Shown: positions 16,594 to 24,860 of the stretch, piece by piece
Layout of the letters: each line of letters starts with the position of its first letter
Position numbering within the stretch: the first letter of the stretch is position 1
Source of the DNA: Streptantibioticus parmotrematis
GTDB lineage: Bacteria; Actinomycetota; Actinomycetes; Streptomycetales; Streptomycetaceae
Length of the DNA: 64,000 bases
Reading direction: 5' to 3'
Assembly (NCBI RefSeq): GCF_019890615.1
Contig: NZ_JAINVZ010000011.1
Location: forward strand, 124,001-188,000
The notes under the pieces: generated by a model
Database searches by the model: none
What the model saw: the letters and a program-made list of their open reading frames with translations, nothing else
What the model was told of the DNA's origin: nothing
Translations under genes and position numbers: made by a program

Positions 16594-16857
16594 CGCGCGA
16601 ACAAGAACACGGAATGCGCGCAGGCTGAATTCACGCCCTGCCGGGGCCTCTTGGAGCGAGACGGGGGCAGGGGCGCGGCGTGGTGGCGGAACGTGGCGAG
16701 GGCGGCGCCTCGGCCGTCAGGCCCGGGAGGAGGGCGGACAGAAAGCGCTGGAGACACGCGCGAGATCGACGTGGCGTCGTCGCGTGAGATCCGGTCGCTT
16801 CATGCCGTCGATCCAATCAGCCGGAAATCGGGGCGGTCAAGAAGCCGGAAAGGGATT

Positions 16858-17871
16858 TCACATCCCGGACACGGCCGTCCCGTCCACCGCGTCCAGGCCG
16901 GGCAGCAACACCAGCCGCCTGCCGTGCAACGCACCGCGTTCCACCATGCGGTGCGCCTCGGCGGTGGCCGACAGCGGCAGCGTCTCGATGGACCGGGGGC
17001 GCGCCCGGCCGTCCGCCAGCAGCCGGTTGACGGCCTCCGCGGCCTGCGCCAACTGGGCTGTCGTGGCATGGGAGATGACGAATCCGGTGATCGAGCAGTC
17101 CTTCATGTACAGCGGTCCGACCGGGAGTTCGGGGCGGGCCCTGGCACCCGAGAACAGCACGACGCGACCGCCCCGCGCCAGCAGGTCCACCGACGTAGCC
17201 AGCTCGTTGCGTCCCGATGTGTCCAGGTAGAGGTCGACGCCGTCCGGACAGGCCGCGCGCAGCCGCTCCCCGAGGTCCTCGGCGCGATAGTCCAGCACCT
17301 CGGCGGCGCCCAGCCCGCGCACGTACTCCGCGTCGCGCGCGGCGGCGGTGGCCACGACCCGCGCGCCCGCCTCGGCGGCGAGCGCCACCAGCACCGTGCC
17401 GACGTTCCCCGCCGCGCCCTCGACCAGCACGGTGTCGCCCGGCCTGGCCCGGCCGTGGGTGAACAGCGCGAGGTGGGCGGTGGCGGCGGGGTGGAGCAGG
17501 GCGACCGCGACAGCCGGGTCCACGCCGGGCGGCAGGTGGTAGAGCCGGTCGGCGGCGACCACGGCGCGTTCGGCCGCTGCGCCCTGACGGCCCTCGTGGC
17601 CGAGGCTGTCGCACCACACCACGTCGCCGGGCGAGAAGTCCGCCGCTCCGGGCCCGGCCCGCAGCACCCGGCCGACCAGGTCCCGCCCGACGACGAACGG
17701 GAACGGCACCGGTGTGGCGAAGAGCCCGGAACGCACGAAGGCGTCCACCGGGTTGACGGTGGTCGCGACCACCTCGACCAGCACGTCGGTGGGACCGGGG
17801 CGGGGCGTGGGGAGGTCGCCGTAGGTGATCTCCTCGGGCGGTCCCAGGCGTTCGACGAAGGCTGCGCGCAT
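16858..17871 (-). CDS. MDR-family zinc-independent alcohol dehydrogenase/quinone reductase
   Basis: A 337-residue medium-chain dehydrogenase/reductase. It has the GroES-like N-terminal domain (TVNPVDAFVRSG, PFVVGRDLVGRV) and a Rossmann domain (VLVEGAAGNVGTVLVALAAEAGARVVATA), like the NADPH:quinone reductase/QOR group, and no structural-zinc cysteine cluster. Substrate unknown. It begins 72 bp upstream of, and divergent-free from, the APC permease on the same strand, with the permease stop at 17959. Confidence 0.9.
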   Translation of the reverse strand: MRAAFVERLGPPEEITYGDLPTPRPGPTDVLVEVVATTVNPVDAFVRSGLFATPVPFPFVVGRDLVGRVLRAGPGAADFSPGDVVWCDSLGHEGRQGAAAERAVVAADRLYHLPPGVDPAVAVALLHPAATAHLALFTHGRARPGDTVLVEGAAGNVGTVLVALAAEAGARVVATAAARDAEYVRGLGAAEVLDYRAEDLGERLRAACPDGVDLYLDTSGRNELATSVDLLARGGRVVLFSGARARPELPVGPLYMKDCSITGFVISHATTAQLAQAAEAVNRLLADGRARPRSIETLPLSATAEAHRMVERGALHGRRLVLLPGLDAVDGTAVSGM

Positions 17872-17958
17872 GGCGCCGACGGTAGGCGGGACGGCGGGCG
17901 CGGGGCAGTACGACCGGCCGGGGCGGGCGGGGATGTCACCGGCACGGAGGGCCGCCGG

Positions 17959-19524
17959 TCAGACGTCACCGCCTCCCGGAGCGGGCTCCGGCGCGGCCTC
18001 CGGCCCGGGCCTCGGCGCGGGCTCCGGCGCGGGCCGCCCCGGCAGGCGTCCCCGGGCCGCCGCCACCGCGTAGGCGGCCAGGGCGAGGGCGGCGACGCCC
18101 AGCGCCACCGCGAGGTCGCGGCCGTCCTGCCGGGACAGCGCCAGCGCCACCCCGACCACGGCCACCAGCGGCGGCAGCGGCCACCACGGCATGCGGAAGA
18201 CCCCGCGCAGCCCCCGCCCGCGCACCCGGCCGACCAGCGCGGAGACCGCCACCAGCAGGTACACCACGACGATCATGACCCCGGTGAAGGTGACCAGATC
18301 GTTCAGCGAACTGCACACGCACAGCAGGCCGTTGCCCAGGAAGAGGAACGCGAACGCCCGCACCGGCACCCGTGAGCGCGCCGACGTCCGCCCGAAGAAC
18401 CCGTTCAGCGGCCCGGGCAGCATCCCGTCCCGCGCGGTCGCGTAACAGACGCGCGCGTAGCCGAGGTTGGCCGCCAGACCGGTGTCGAACATCGCCACCA
18501 CGACCCCCGCGATCAGCGCCTTCGCGCCGTCCGCGCCCATCACCTGCCGCGCGACGAGCGACAGCGGCGAGGCGTCGGAGGCGGTGCGGCCCAGGTCCCC
18601 GACGGCCGAGGTGGCCGCGACGACGGCGAGCAGTTCGACGACCACGGCGACGACGGCGGCCACCACGACGGCCCGCGGACCCGCCCGGCGCGATCCCCTC
18701 GACTCCTCCACGAAGTACAGCGGCCAGTCGTACCCGTTGAAGGCGAAGAGCGCGGGGACGACGGCGGTCAGCAGCGCGCCGAGGCCGACCGCGTGCGGCA
18801 GCGCGCCCGCCTCCCGCGCCGCCCTCGGCTGCCCGAACGGGTGCGCGCCCGGCGCGGCGTGCGCGAAGGCGAAGCCGGTGAAGACCAGGATGACGGCGAG
18901 TTCGAGCGCCAGCATCACGGCGGCCACCCAACTCGCCGGGGACACACGGCCGATGGACAGCGCGGTCACCAGCGCCATCATCCCCAGCGCCACCCACCCC
19001 GTCGGCAGCCCGCCGGGCACCAGCGAGGACAGATAGGTGGCCGAGGCGACCAGGATCGAGGCGGTCGAGACGAGTCCCAGCAGCAGGAAGAGCACCGCCG
19101 TGACGCCACCGGCCACCGGTCCGAGCGCACCGCGCACGATCGCGTAGCAGCCCCCGGCCGACGGGAAGCGCCCGCCGGCCTCCGCGTAACACAGCGCCAT
19201 GCACAGCGCGATGACCGCGCCGATCACGAACGCCCACACCACACCGGTGCCGGCGGTGCCCAGGCCCGAGCCGTAGACGAGGAAGACGGAGGTGGTCGGC
19301 GAGATCGCGGCGACGGCGATGGCCAGCACGTTCAACGGGCCGAGCGCGGCGCGTTCCAGACCCTCGTCGCCGTCCGGCCGCCGGGGCGCGGTGCCGCTGT
19401 CGTCCGCCGGTCCCCCGGCGCGTGTCGCGTCAGCCATGTTCTTGGTTCTCGCCCACCCGCGCCACCGGCCAAACCAGCGCCGACGCGTGAGGGCCGCCCC
19501 GACGGGACGGCCCTCGTGTGTCAT
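17959..19524 (-). CDS. APC-superfamily amino acid permease
   Basis: A 521-residue transporter with about 12 helices; LGPLNVLAIAVAAISPTTSVFLVYGSGL is the first unwound helix pair and CYAEAGGRFPSAGGCYAIVRGALGP the conserved TM2-3 loop of amino acid-polyamine-organocation permeases. The last 30 residues are a Pro/Glu-rich tail. The ATG at 19524 has a GAGGA site only 4 nt away, created by the second copy of a 17-bp tandem duplication; an alternative ATG at 19437 would remove a 29-residue Arg-rich leader but lacks a ribosome site. The gene follows the small membrane-protein gene by 23 bp. Confidence 0.9.
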   Translation of the reverse strand: MTHEGRPVGAALTRRRWFGRWRGWARTKNMADATRAGGPADDSGTAPRRPDGDEGLERAALGPLNVLAIAVAAISPTTSVFLVYGSGLGTAGTGVVWAFVIGAVIALCMALCYAEAGGRFPSAGGCYAIVRGALGPVAGGVTAVLFLLLGLVSTASILVASATYLSSLVPGGLPTGWVALGMMALVTALSIGRVSPASWVAAVMLALELAVILVFTGFAFAHAAPGAHPFGQPRAAREAGALPHAVGLGALLTAVVPALFAFNGYDWPLYFVEESRGSRRAGPRAVVVAAVVAVVVELLAVVAATSAVGDLGRTASDASPLSLVARQVMGADGAKALIAGVVVAMFDTGLAANLGYARVCYATARDGMLPGPLNGFFGRTSARSRVPVRAFAFLFLGNGLLCVCSSLNDLVTFTGVMIVVVYLLVAVSALVGRVRGRGLRGVFRMPWWPLPPLVAVVGVALALSRQDGRDLAVALGVAALALAAYAVAAARGRLPGRPAPEPAPRPGPEAAPEPAPGGGDV

Positions 19525-19557
19525 ACGTCCTCACACCGGCTACGGCCTCACACCAGC
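19524..19557. repeat. Tandem duplication, 2 x 17 bp, spanning a stop codon and the next start
   Basis: TACGTCCTCACACCGGC and TACGGCCTCACACCAGC are adjacent (2 differences). The right copy contains the stop of the 159-residue membrane protein (19548-19550); the left copy provides the ribosome site and part of the ATG of the APC permease. Confidence 0.88.
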
Positions 19558-20027
19558 TTCGGCGTCCCCAGGCCGAGCGCGCGGAAGGTGATCCGCTGGT
19601 CCACCCACAGCAGCGTCACCGTGGCGCCCGCCATCGCGACGGCGAAGACCAGGTGCCCGGCCGCCGACGTCACCTGCGTCCCGGCCGCGCCCAGCAGCAG
19701 GTGGGCGCCGAGGCGCGCGGCGATCAGCCCGACGGCGATCATCCGGGTACGGGAGTTCTTCAGCATCGCGCGGACCAGCTTGCGCCGCTTGCCCATCACG
19801 GTCAGGCCCACCACGACGTTCACGGCGGCCAGCGCGGCCAGCACCACCCAGGCGCCCTTCCACACGTGCATCAGGTCGTACGCGGCACCGATGACGCCCT
19901 CGAACCCGAAGAACCAGATCGGCAGCGGCTTGACCTTCGACAGGTCCACGCCCTTCGTCCCGCCCGCCACGTCCCCACCGACAGCCTGCGTCCGCTCCTG
20001 CGATCCCCGCGTCATGATCCCGTTCAT
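19548..20027 (-). CDS. Small multi-spanning membrane protein
   Basis: A 159-residue protein with four hydrophobic segments (PLPIWFFGFEGVIGAAYDLM, VVLAALAAVNVVVGLTV, MIAVGLIAARLGAHLLLGA, LVFAVAMAGATVTLLWV). The ATG at 20027 has a GAGGGGG ribosome site; longer upstream frames are Arg/Gly-rich and unlikely. No known family recognised. It probably forms a unit with the APC permease 23 bp downstream, so an accessory role in transport is possible. Confidence 0.75.
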   Translation of the reverse strand: MNGIMTRGSQERTQAVGGDVAGGTKGVDLSKVKPLPIWFFGFEGVIGAAYDLMHVWKGAWVVLAALAAVNVVVGLTVMGKRRKLVRAMLKNSRTRMIAVGLIAARLGAHLLLGAAGTQVTSAAGHLVFAVAMAGATVTLLWVDQRITFRALGLGTPKLV

Positions 20028-20167
20028 CTCGTCCCCCTCGGGCCCCGCTCGTGTCACCGCCCTGATGACACCACTCATCCTGCCGCCCGCGCGGGTCCCC
20101 ACGGCAGAGCCGCCTGTCACCACTCCCGCAGGACAAATGTCACGCCCGCCCGCACCGGTGACCGCGC

Positions 20168-20219
20168 GCACGCACGACCGCCCGCACGCGCAACCGCGCC
20201 CGCACGCACGACTGCGCCC
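20168..20219. repeat. Tandem repeat, 3 x 16-18 bp
   Basis: Units start at 20168, 20184 and 20202, each beginning GCACGC(A/G)C(G/A)ACYGC. Intergenic, upstream of the membrane-protein gene. Confidence 0.7.
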
Positions 20220-20220
20220 G

Positions 20221-20239
20221 CCGGAACGAACGGTTCCGG
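20221..20239. promoter_or_regulatory. Inverted repeat and -10 box before the 95-residue protein gene
   Basis: CCGGAAC-GAACG-GTTCCGG is a perfect 7-bp inverted repeat; 16 bp further lies a good -10 box TATGCT (20256-20261), so the repeat overlaps the expected -35 position and could be an operator. Confidence 0.45.
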
Positions 20240-20294
20240 GTCGGGCGGGGAAGCCTATGCTGGTGGGGCGAGGGGGTCAGCGCGGAGGTGCGCC

Positions 20295-20582
20295 ATGGGT
20301 CGTTCTCGTCATTTCCACATGGACCACGCCAGCCACTCGATCACCGTCAACCTGCGCTCGGCGGCGCCGCATGAGCTGGAGCTGCTGATCGACGGCAAGG
20401 AAGTCTCCCGGCAGCGGTTGCACGGCTCCGGGACCTACCGGCTGACCGGGGTCCTGCCCGACGAACCCACTCATCCGTTCCACGTGCGCGTCAGAGAGTC
20501 GCGCATGGGGTTCGCCACGCCGACCTGCGTCATCGAGATCGACGGCACGGAACTGCTGATGCAGGAGCGTCCGGTGGCCTGA
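20295..20582 (+). CDS. Conserved-looking 95-residue hypothetical protein
   Basis: Start ATG 20295 behind GCGGAGGTG. The protein is polar and beta-rich (HSITVNLRSAAPHELELLIDGKEVSRQRLHGSGTYRLTG, HVRVRESRMGFATPTCVIEIDG) and resembles a small beta-sandwich. No signal peptide, membrane segment or catalytic motif is visible. It has its own -10 box and palindrome upstream, so it is probably monocistronic. Function unknown. Confidence 0.75.
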   Translation: MGRSRHFHMDHASHSITVNLRSAAPHELELLIDGKEVSRQRLHGSGTYRLTGVLPDEPTHPFHVRVRESRMGFATPTCVIEIDGTELLMQERPVA

Positions 20583-20607
20583 GGCGACGGCCGGGGCACG
20601 CCCACCG

Positions 20608-20642
20608 TCAGCGGCTCAAGCGACTCAGGCGACTCAGCGACT
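20608..20642. repeat. Tandem 9-bp repeat spanning a stop codon
   Basis: Units TCAAGCGAC (20616), TCAGGCGAC (20625) and TCAGCGACT (20634), with a partial TCAGCGGC at 20608. The TCA of the 20634 unit is the stop codon of the minus-strand gene; each copy repeats the TGA. Confidence 0.85.
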
Positions 20643-21107
20643 GAGTGCCCCGAGCGGTTCGAGCGGCGACGGCACGGACGCGGCGGGCGGCAGGTCCGGG
20701 GAGGACTGCGCTCGCGATCCCGTTCCCGATGCGTGTTCCACCGCCGCGGTCGCCTCGCGCTGCGCCGGGAGCGTGATCGGCATCGCCATCGGGTCCTCGA
20801 CGGCGGCCAGACGCCGTACCGCGGGGGAGGAGCCGTGCGCCTCCGCGTGGATGCGCTGCTTGATGGTGGGCGGCAGCGAGCCCGGCTTGCGCGGCCCCCT
20901 CACCATCTCCAGCGGCGGCACGCACAACGCCGGGACGGCGACGGTACGCCGACGGGCGGCGGTCTGCTGGGCGGGGATGACGACGGCCGGGAGGGTGCCG
21001 GCGCCGCTCTCGCGCTTGACGCCGAGGGCGGTCAGCAGGCGGGCGAAGACGGTGAGGAAGGCGGTCAGGCAGGCGGTCCAGAAGGTCGTGACGCGGGTGG
21101 TGGCCAC
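20634..21107 (-). CDS. Hypothetical basic protein
   Basis: A 157-residue protein of unknown function. An N-terminal hydrophobic stretch (TTFWTACLTAFLTVFARLLTALG, about 7-29) may be a membrane anchor or signal-anchor; the rest is proline- and arginine-rich (LEMVRGPRKPGSLPPTIKQRIHAEAHG) and likely exposed or disordered. GTG 21107 has a GAGGAG site. A run of three 9-bp GGGGYRACA copies lies in the leader at 21150-21176. Moderate confidence that it is expressed: codon usage is good and ribosome site present, but no family is recognised. Confidence 0.6.
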   Translation of the reverse strand: MATTRVTTFWTACLTAFLTVFARLLTALGVKRESGAGTLPAVVIPAQQTAARRRTVAVPALCVPPLEMVRGPRKPGSLPPTIKQRIHAEAHGSSPAVRRLAAVEDPMAMPITLPAQREATAAVEHASGTGSRAQSSPDLPPAASVPSPLEPLGALSR

Positions 21108-21680
21108 GGCTCCTCGCTTTCGGTCGGTGCGGGCGATCAGATGACGACGGGGGCGACAGGGGTGACAGGGGCAACAAGGCGATATAGGCGGTCTGTGTAC
21201 AGCAGAGCCGCTTTACATACCTTCCTCATGATGTGGACGCATCCCGAAGAACGTGGGATCTGAGCATGCGATTCGCGGATCTTCCGATGAACAGCACCCG
21301 GACGGAGCAACCCGGCCGCCGCACGGCGCCGCCCCGAGCCACCGCACCTCCCGCCCACTGACAGCGAACGCACAGGTCAGAGCCGTTTTCACATCACGGA
21401 TGCATAAGGTTCGCTGTGAATACGGCGTCACCAACCGCCCATAGCAACCCGATTGACGCCAACCGGCTGACCACGCCCCTGTACAGCGCGGAAGCGGGCG
21501 CGGCATACTCGCGGCCCGGCCACCTCCGGCCGCGACATCAGACTTCGGCGACGAGGCCCCCTTCGCAGGCGGCGGAGTTCGAGCTGTGCCCTGGCAGCCC
21601 CACCTGACAGGTGGCCCACGCACCCCGTCATCCCTGTCCCCGCCCGTCCGCCGGCCCGGCACGTTCAGCAGGGAGCACCA
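21108..21680. other. Intergenic region with lower GC
   Basis: 573 bp between divergent genes. It includes three 9-bp GGGGYRACA copies (21150-21176), an AT-richer patch around 21181-21220 that probably holds the minus-strand promoter, a TTCACA/TGTGAA pair (21389-21394, 21414-21420) and a possible small leaderless reading frame (21416-21607). Confidence 0.5.
21416..21607 (+). CDS. Possible small leaderless protein
   Basis: A 63-codon frame starting GTG with no ribosome site but with a TAAGGT box (21405-21410) five bases before the start, the spacing of a leaderless message. The product is polar (NTASPTAHSNPIDANRLTTPLYSAEAGAAYSRP) with about 80 percent G/C at third positions, lower than neighbouring genes. 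No family recognised and no good -35 box, so it may be only chance. Confidence 0.3.
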   Translation: MNTASPTAHSNPIDANRLTTPLYSAEAGAAYSRPGHLRPRHQTSATRPPSQAAEFELCPGSPT

Positions 21681-22562
21681 GTGCAACGGACCATCGGCTC
21701 ACGAATCGTCGGCGCCCTCGGCGTCGGCGCGATGGCGGCGGCGGTATCGGTCGCGGGGGTCACTTCCGCGCAGGCCGCGGAACGCCACCACCCCGGCCAC
21801 GGGCAGTGCGGCCAGGTCGGCGTCGCCTACTCGCTGGACGGCGGCTCCAGTTGGACGACCTTGGGCCGCATCAACGGCTCGGCGCCCGGCACGATCGAGG
21901 TCAGGCTCACCCACGACGTCGCGCAGGGCTGCCAGTACCCGGTCTCGCTCGCGTCGTACAGCGCGCAGGGCCCGACCTGGCAGTCCTCCGGCGAACAGGG
22001 CTTCCTCGGCTGGGACACCACCGTCCTCAAGCACGGCCACCTCCAGGCCACGCTGGACGTCAGCGCGCACCTGCCGTCCTGCTTCGGCCAGATCGACCTG
22101 TACGGCAACGGCGACAAGTACGACGGCGTGGCCAACCCGCTGCCGCACTACCCGGATTCGGCGACGCCGACCGATCTGATCACGGCGTGGAACGGAGCGG
22201 CGCCGTGCTCCTCGGCGAGCCCGTCGCCGTCGTCGCCCGGCGGTTCCACGGCTCCGGCGCCCGGGGGATCCGGGACGCCGACCCCGGTGGCTTCCGGGAG
22301 TCCGTCCTCCGGCGCCGGGTCGCCGAGCTCCGCGCCGTCCGCCTCGGCCTCCGCCTCCGCTCCGGCGACTGCCACCGCGGCGCCCAGCGGGACCCCCTCG
22401 GTGCCGCCCAGCTCGACCACGCCGACCGGCGGCGGCCTCGCCGAGACCGGCGGCAACGGCACCCAGACCGCGGCCTTCGCGGGCGGCGGCGCGGTGCTGC
22501 TGCTCCTGGGCGCGGGCGCGGTCATCGTCGGTCGCCGTCGCCGTACCCCGGGCGCCCGCTGA
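21681..22562 (+). CDS. Sortase-anchored cell-wall protein (LAETG)
   Basis: A 293-residue surface protein. A signal peptide (VGAMAAAVSVAGVTSAQA, cleavage near residue 33) is followed by a globular domain to about 175 with two disulfide-capable cysteine pairs (QCGQVGVAYSLDGGSSW, QGCQYPVSLASY, PSCFGQIDLYGNG, APCSS), a Ser/Pro/Ala/Thr spacer, the motif LAETG, a hydrophobic segment and GRRRRTPGAR. LAXTG is the class E sortase signal of Streptomyces, so it should be linked to peptidoglycan. GTG 21681 follows AGGGAG. Function of the head domain unknown. Confidence 0.9.
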   Translation: MQRTIGSRIVGALGVGAMAAAVSVAGVTSAQAAERHHPGHGQCGQVGVAYSLDGGSSWTTLGRINGSAPGTIEVRLTHDVAQGCQYPVSLASYSAQGPTWQSSGEQGFLGWDTTVLKHGHLQATLDVSAHLPSCFGQIDLYGNGDKYDGVANPLPHYPDSATPTDLITAWNGAAPCSSASPSPSSPGGSTAPAPGGSGTPTPVASGSPSSGAGSPSSAPSASASASAPATATAAPSGTPSVPPSSTTPTGGGLAETGGNGTQTAAFAGGGAVLLLLGAGAVIVGRRRRTPGAR

Positions 22563-22818
22563 CGGGACTCCGGCGGGCGGCATGACGTAGCCGCGAGGAA
22601 GGCGGGCGGGGGCACGGACCCGGCCCGCCTTCCACCTGCGGGCTGCGGGCGCCCTTGCGCGTACGGCTCCCGCCCGCCGCCTCGCGTGGGGCCGTCCCCG
22701 CTCCGCCGTGCGGGTGATCGCGTCCGTTGTTAACGTGAAATGTGCCATTTGCCTGATTCATGCGCACAGCACGGCACACCACGTGACCGGCGCGCACCAC
22801 GTGACACCGGGAGGCACC

Positions 22819-23262
22819 ATGGCGCAGACAACGGGAGCCACCTCGCACGCCCCGCCCCCACCCACCGCACGCGGCTCGTCCGGCGGGGGCGCGGCCGCCG
22901 GACTCGTGCTCTTCGCGGGCGTGATGATGGTGGCCAACGGCATCCTCGGCATCTTCGAGGGCGTCGTCGCCGTCGCCAAACAGCACGTCTACGTGTCCAC
23001 CCCGAACTACGCCTTCAGGTTCAGCCTCTACTCGTGGGGCTGGGTGCACATCATCGTCAGCGCGCTCGTGCTGATCGTCGGCTTCGGGGTGATCGCCGGA
23101 CAGGCGTGGGCCCGCGCGGTGGGCATCCTCATCGTCGCGGTCAGCCTGCTCGCGAACTTCATGTTCCTGCCGTACTACCCCTTCTGGTCGCTGATCGTCC
23201 TCGCGATCGACGTCTTCGTGCTGTGGGCCCTGTGCACGTACCACCCGCAGCCGCGACGATGA
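22819..23262 (+). CDS. DUF7144-type membrane protein
   Basis: A 147-residue four-helix membrane protein: LVLFAGVMMVANGILGIFEGVVAV, a short extracytoplasmic loop with YAFRFSLYSWGWVHI, then VSALVLIVGFGVIAGQAWARAVGILIVAVSLLANFMFLPYYPFWSLIVLAIDVFVLWAL. This is the layout of the actinobacterial DUF7144 family; role unknown. ATG 22819 has a GGGAGG site; longer upstream frames are not needed. It ends 4 bp before the DNA ligase gene, so the two are likely one transcript. Confidence 0.85.
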   Translation: MAQTTGATSHAPPPPTARGSSGGGAAAGLVLFAGVMMVANGILGIFEGVVAVAKQHVYVSTPNYAFRFSLYSWGWVHIIVSALVLIVGFGVIAGQAWARAVGILIVAVSLLANFMFLPYYPFWSLIVLAIDVFVLWALCTYHPQPRR

Positions 23263-23266
23263 GGCC

Positions 23267-24802
23267 ATGCTGCTGGCCGACGTAGCCCGGGTGTCCCGCG
23301 AGGTGGCGGCCACCCGGGCCCGCACCGCCAAGACGGCCGCCCTCGCCCGGCTCTTCGGTTCCGCCGGGCCCAGCGAGGCACCGGTGGTCATCACCTACCT
23401 CGCCGGACGCCTCCCGCAGCGCCGCATCGGCGTCGGCTGGAGCACGCTGAGCGAACCCCATCCGCCGGCCGGGTCGCCGACGCTGACGGTGCTGCGGACG
23501 CACGAGGCGCTCGACCGCCTCGCCTCCGTCTCCGGGGCCGGGGCGCAGGGTGAACGCAGGCGCCAACTGGGCGAGTTGATGCGCGCGGCGACCGAGGAGG
23601 AGCAACGCTTCCTGCGCGCCCTGATCGCCGGGGAACTGCGCCAGGGCGCGCTGGACGCCCTCGCGGTGGAGGGCCTGGCCGCCGCGGTCGGCGCCGCGCC
23701 CGACGACGTGCGCAGGGCGGTCATGCTGGGCGGTTCGCTGGGCGCGGTCGCCCAGGCCCTGCTGGCGCGCGGCACCGAGGCGCTGGAGGACTTCCGGCTC
23801 CAGGTCGGCCGCCCGGTGCTGCCGATGCTGGCGCAGAGCGCCCGGGACGTGGACGACGCGATCGACCGCCTCGGCCCGTGCGCCCTGGAGGAGAAGCTCG
23901 ACGGCATCCGCGTCCAGGTGCACCGCGACGGCGACGCGGTACGGGTCTTCACCCGCACCCTGGAGGACATCACCGACCGCCTGCCCGAAGTGGTCGACGC
24001 GGCACGCGAGTTGGACGTCGGCCGGGCGATCCTGGACGGCGAGGTCATCACCCTGGACGACCACGGCCGCCCGCGCCCCTTCCAGGAGACCTCCTCGCGC
24101 GTCGGCTCCCGCCTGGAGGTCGACGAACGCCAGGCACGGCTGCCCGTCTCGCCGGTCTTCTTCGACCTGCTCGCGGTCGACGGCGACGACCTGCTCCAAC
24201 TGCCCACGGGGGAACGCAACGCCCGGCTGGCCGCGATCACGCCCGAACCGCGCCGGGTGCGCCGGGTCACCGTCGAGGACCCGGCCGACCCCGGACTGCG
24301 CGAGCGGGCCCGCGAGTTCGCCGCCGACGTGCTGGAGCGCGGCCACGAGGGCGTGATGGCCAAGGGACTCGACGCGCCGTACGTCGCCGGGCGGCGCGGG
24401 GCGTCCTGGCTGAAGGTGAAGCCGGTGCACACCCTCGACCTGGTGGTGATGGCCGCCGAGTGGGGCCACGGACGGCGCACCGGCAAGCTGTCCAACCTGC
24501 ACCTGGGGGCGCGGCGGCCGGACGGGACGTTCGCGATGCTCGGCAAGACGTTCAAGGGCCTGACCGACGCCATGCTGGAGTGGCAGACGGCGGAACTGCT
24601 GCGCCTCGCCATCCACGACGACGGGCTCGTGGTGCGGGTCAGGCCCGAACTCGTCGTCGAGATCGCCTTCGACGGCCTGCAACGCTCGACCCGCTACCCG
24701 GCCGGGGTGACGCTGCGGTTCGCCCGGGTCGTGCGCTACCGCGAGGACAAGCGGGCGGACGACGCCGACACGGTGGACACGGTGCTGGCGTTCCAGCGCT
24801 GA
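23267..24802 (+). CDS. ligB: ATP-dependent DNA ligase (LigB-like)
   Basis: A 511-residue ATP-dependent DNA ligase (EC 6.5.1.1), close in length to mycobacterial LigB. An N-terminal DNA-binding domain is followed by the adenylation domain with motif I EEKLDGIR (lysine about 210), motif III VFFDLLAVD, motif IV EGVMAKGL and motif V WLKVKPVH, then an OB-fold with RPELVVEIAFDG. It is an accessory ligase beside the essential NAD-dependent LigA, presumably for repair. The 3' end, including the stop, is repeated 30 bp downstream with TGA changed to CGA. Confidence 0.93.
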   Translation: MLLADVARVSREVAATRARTAKTAALARLFGSAGPSEAPVVITYLAGRLPQRRIGVGWSTLSEPHPPAGSPTLTVLRTHEALDRLASVSGAGAQGERRRQLGELMRAATEEEQRFLRALIAGELRQGALDALAVEGLAAAVGAAPDDVRRAVMLGGSLGAVAQALLARGTEALEDFRLQVGRPVLPMLAQSARDVDDAIDRLGPCALEEKLDGIRVQVHRDGDAVRVFTRTLEDITDRLPEVVDAARELDVGRAILDGEVITLDDHGRPRPFQETSSRVGSRLEVDERQARLPVSPVFFDLLAVDGDDLLQLPTGERNARLAAITPEPRRVRRVTVEDPADPGLRERAREFAADVLERGHEGVMAKGLDAPYVAGRRGASWLKVKPVHTLDLVVMAAEWGHGRRTGKLSNLHLGARRPDGTFAMLGKTFKGLTDAMLEWQTAELLRLAIHDDGLVVRVRPELVVEIAFDGLQRSTRYPAGVTLRFARVVRYREDKRADDADTVDTVLAFQR

Positions 24803-24842
24803 CCGCCCCGGCTCCCAGGGCTCCAGCGCCGACCGCCCCGGC
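24792..24842. repeat. Direct repeat of the ligB 3' end
   Basis: The 21 bases at 24792-24812, which include the ligB stop TGA, recur at 24822-24842 with one difference (the TGA reads CGA); a shorter GCCGACCGCC copy follows at 24849-24858. Confidence 0.85.
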
Positions 24843-24860
24843 CCGGGACGCCGACCGCCC

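Larger units (their letters stand above)
16436..16857. other. Intergenic region upstream of the FMN reductase
   Basis: 422 bp without a supported gene. It contains a 6-bp inverted repeat (16464-16479), an eight-unit heptamer array (16538-16593) and otherwise unremarkable GC-rich sequence up to the MDR reductase stop. Confidence 0.6.

Noticed and set aside
21213-21686. A 157-codon frame on the minus strand in the 21.1-21.7 kb gap
   Set aside because: Its codon use is poor, it has many cysteines and arginines and no ribosome site, and it overlaps the promoter region of the surface-protein gene.
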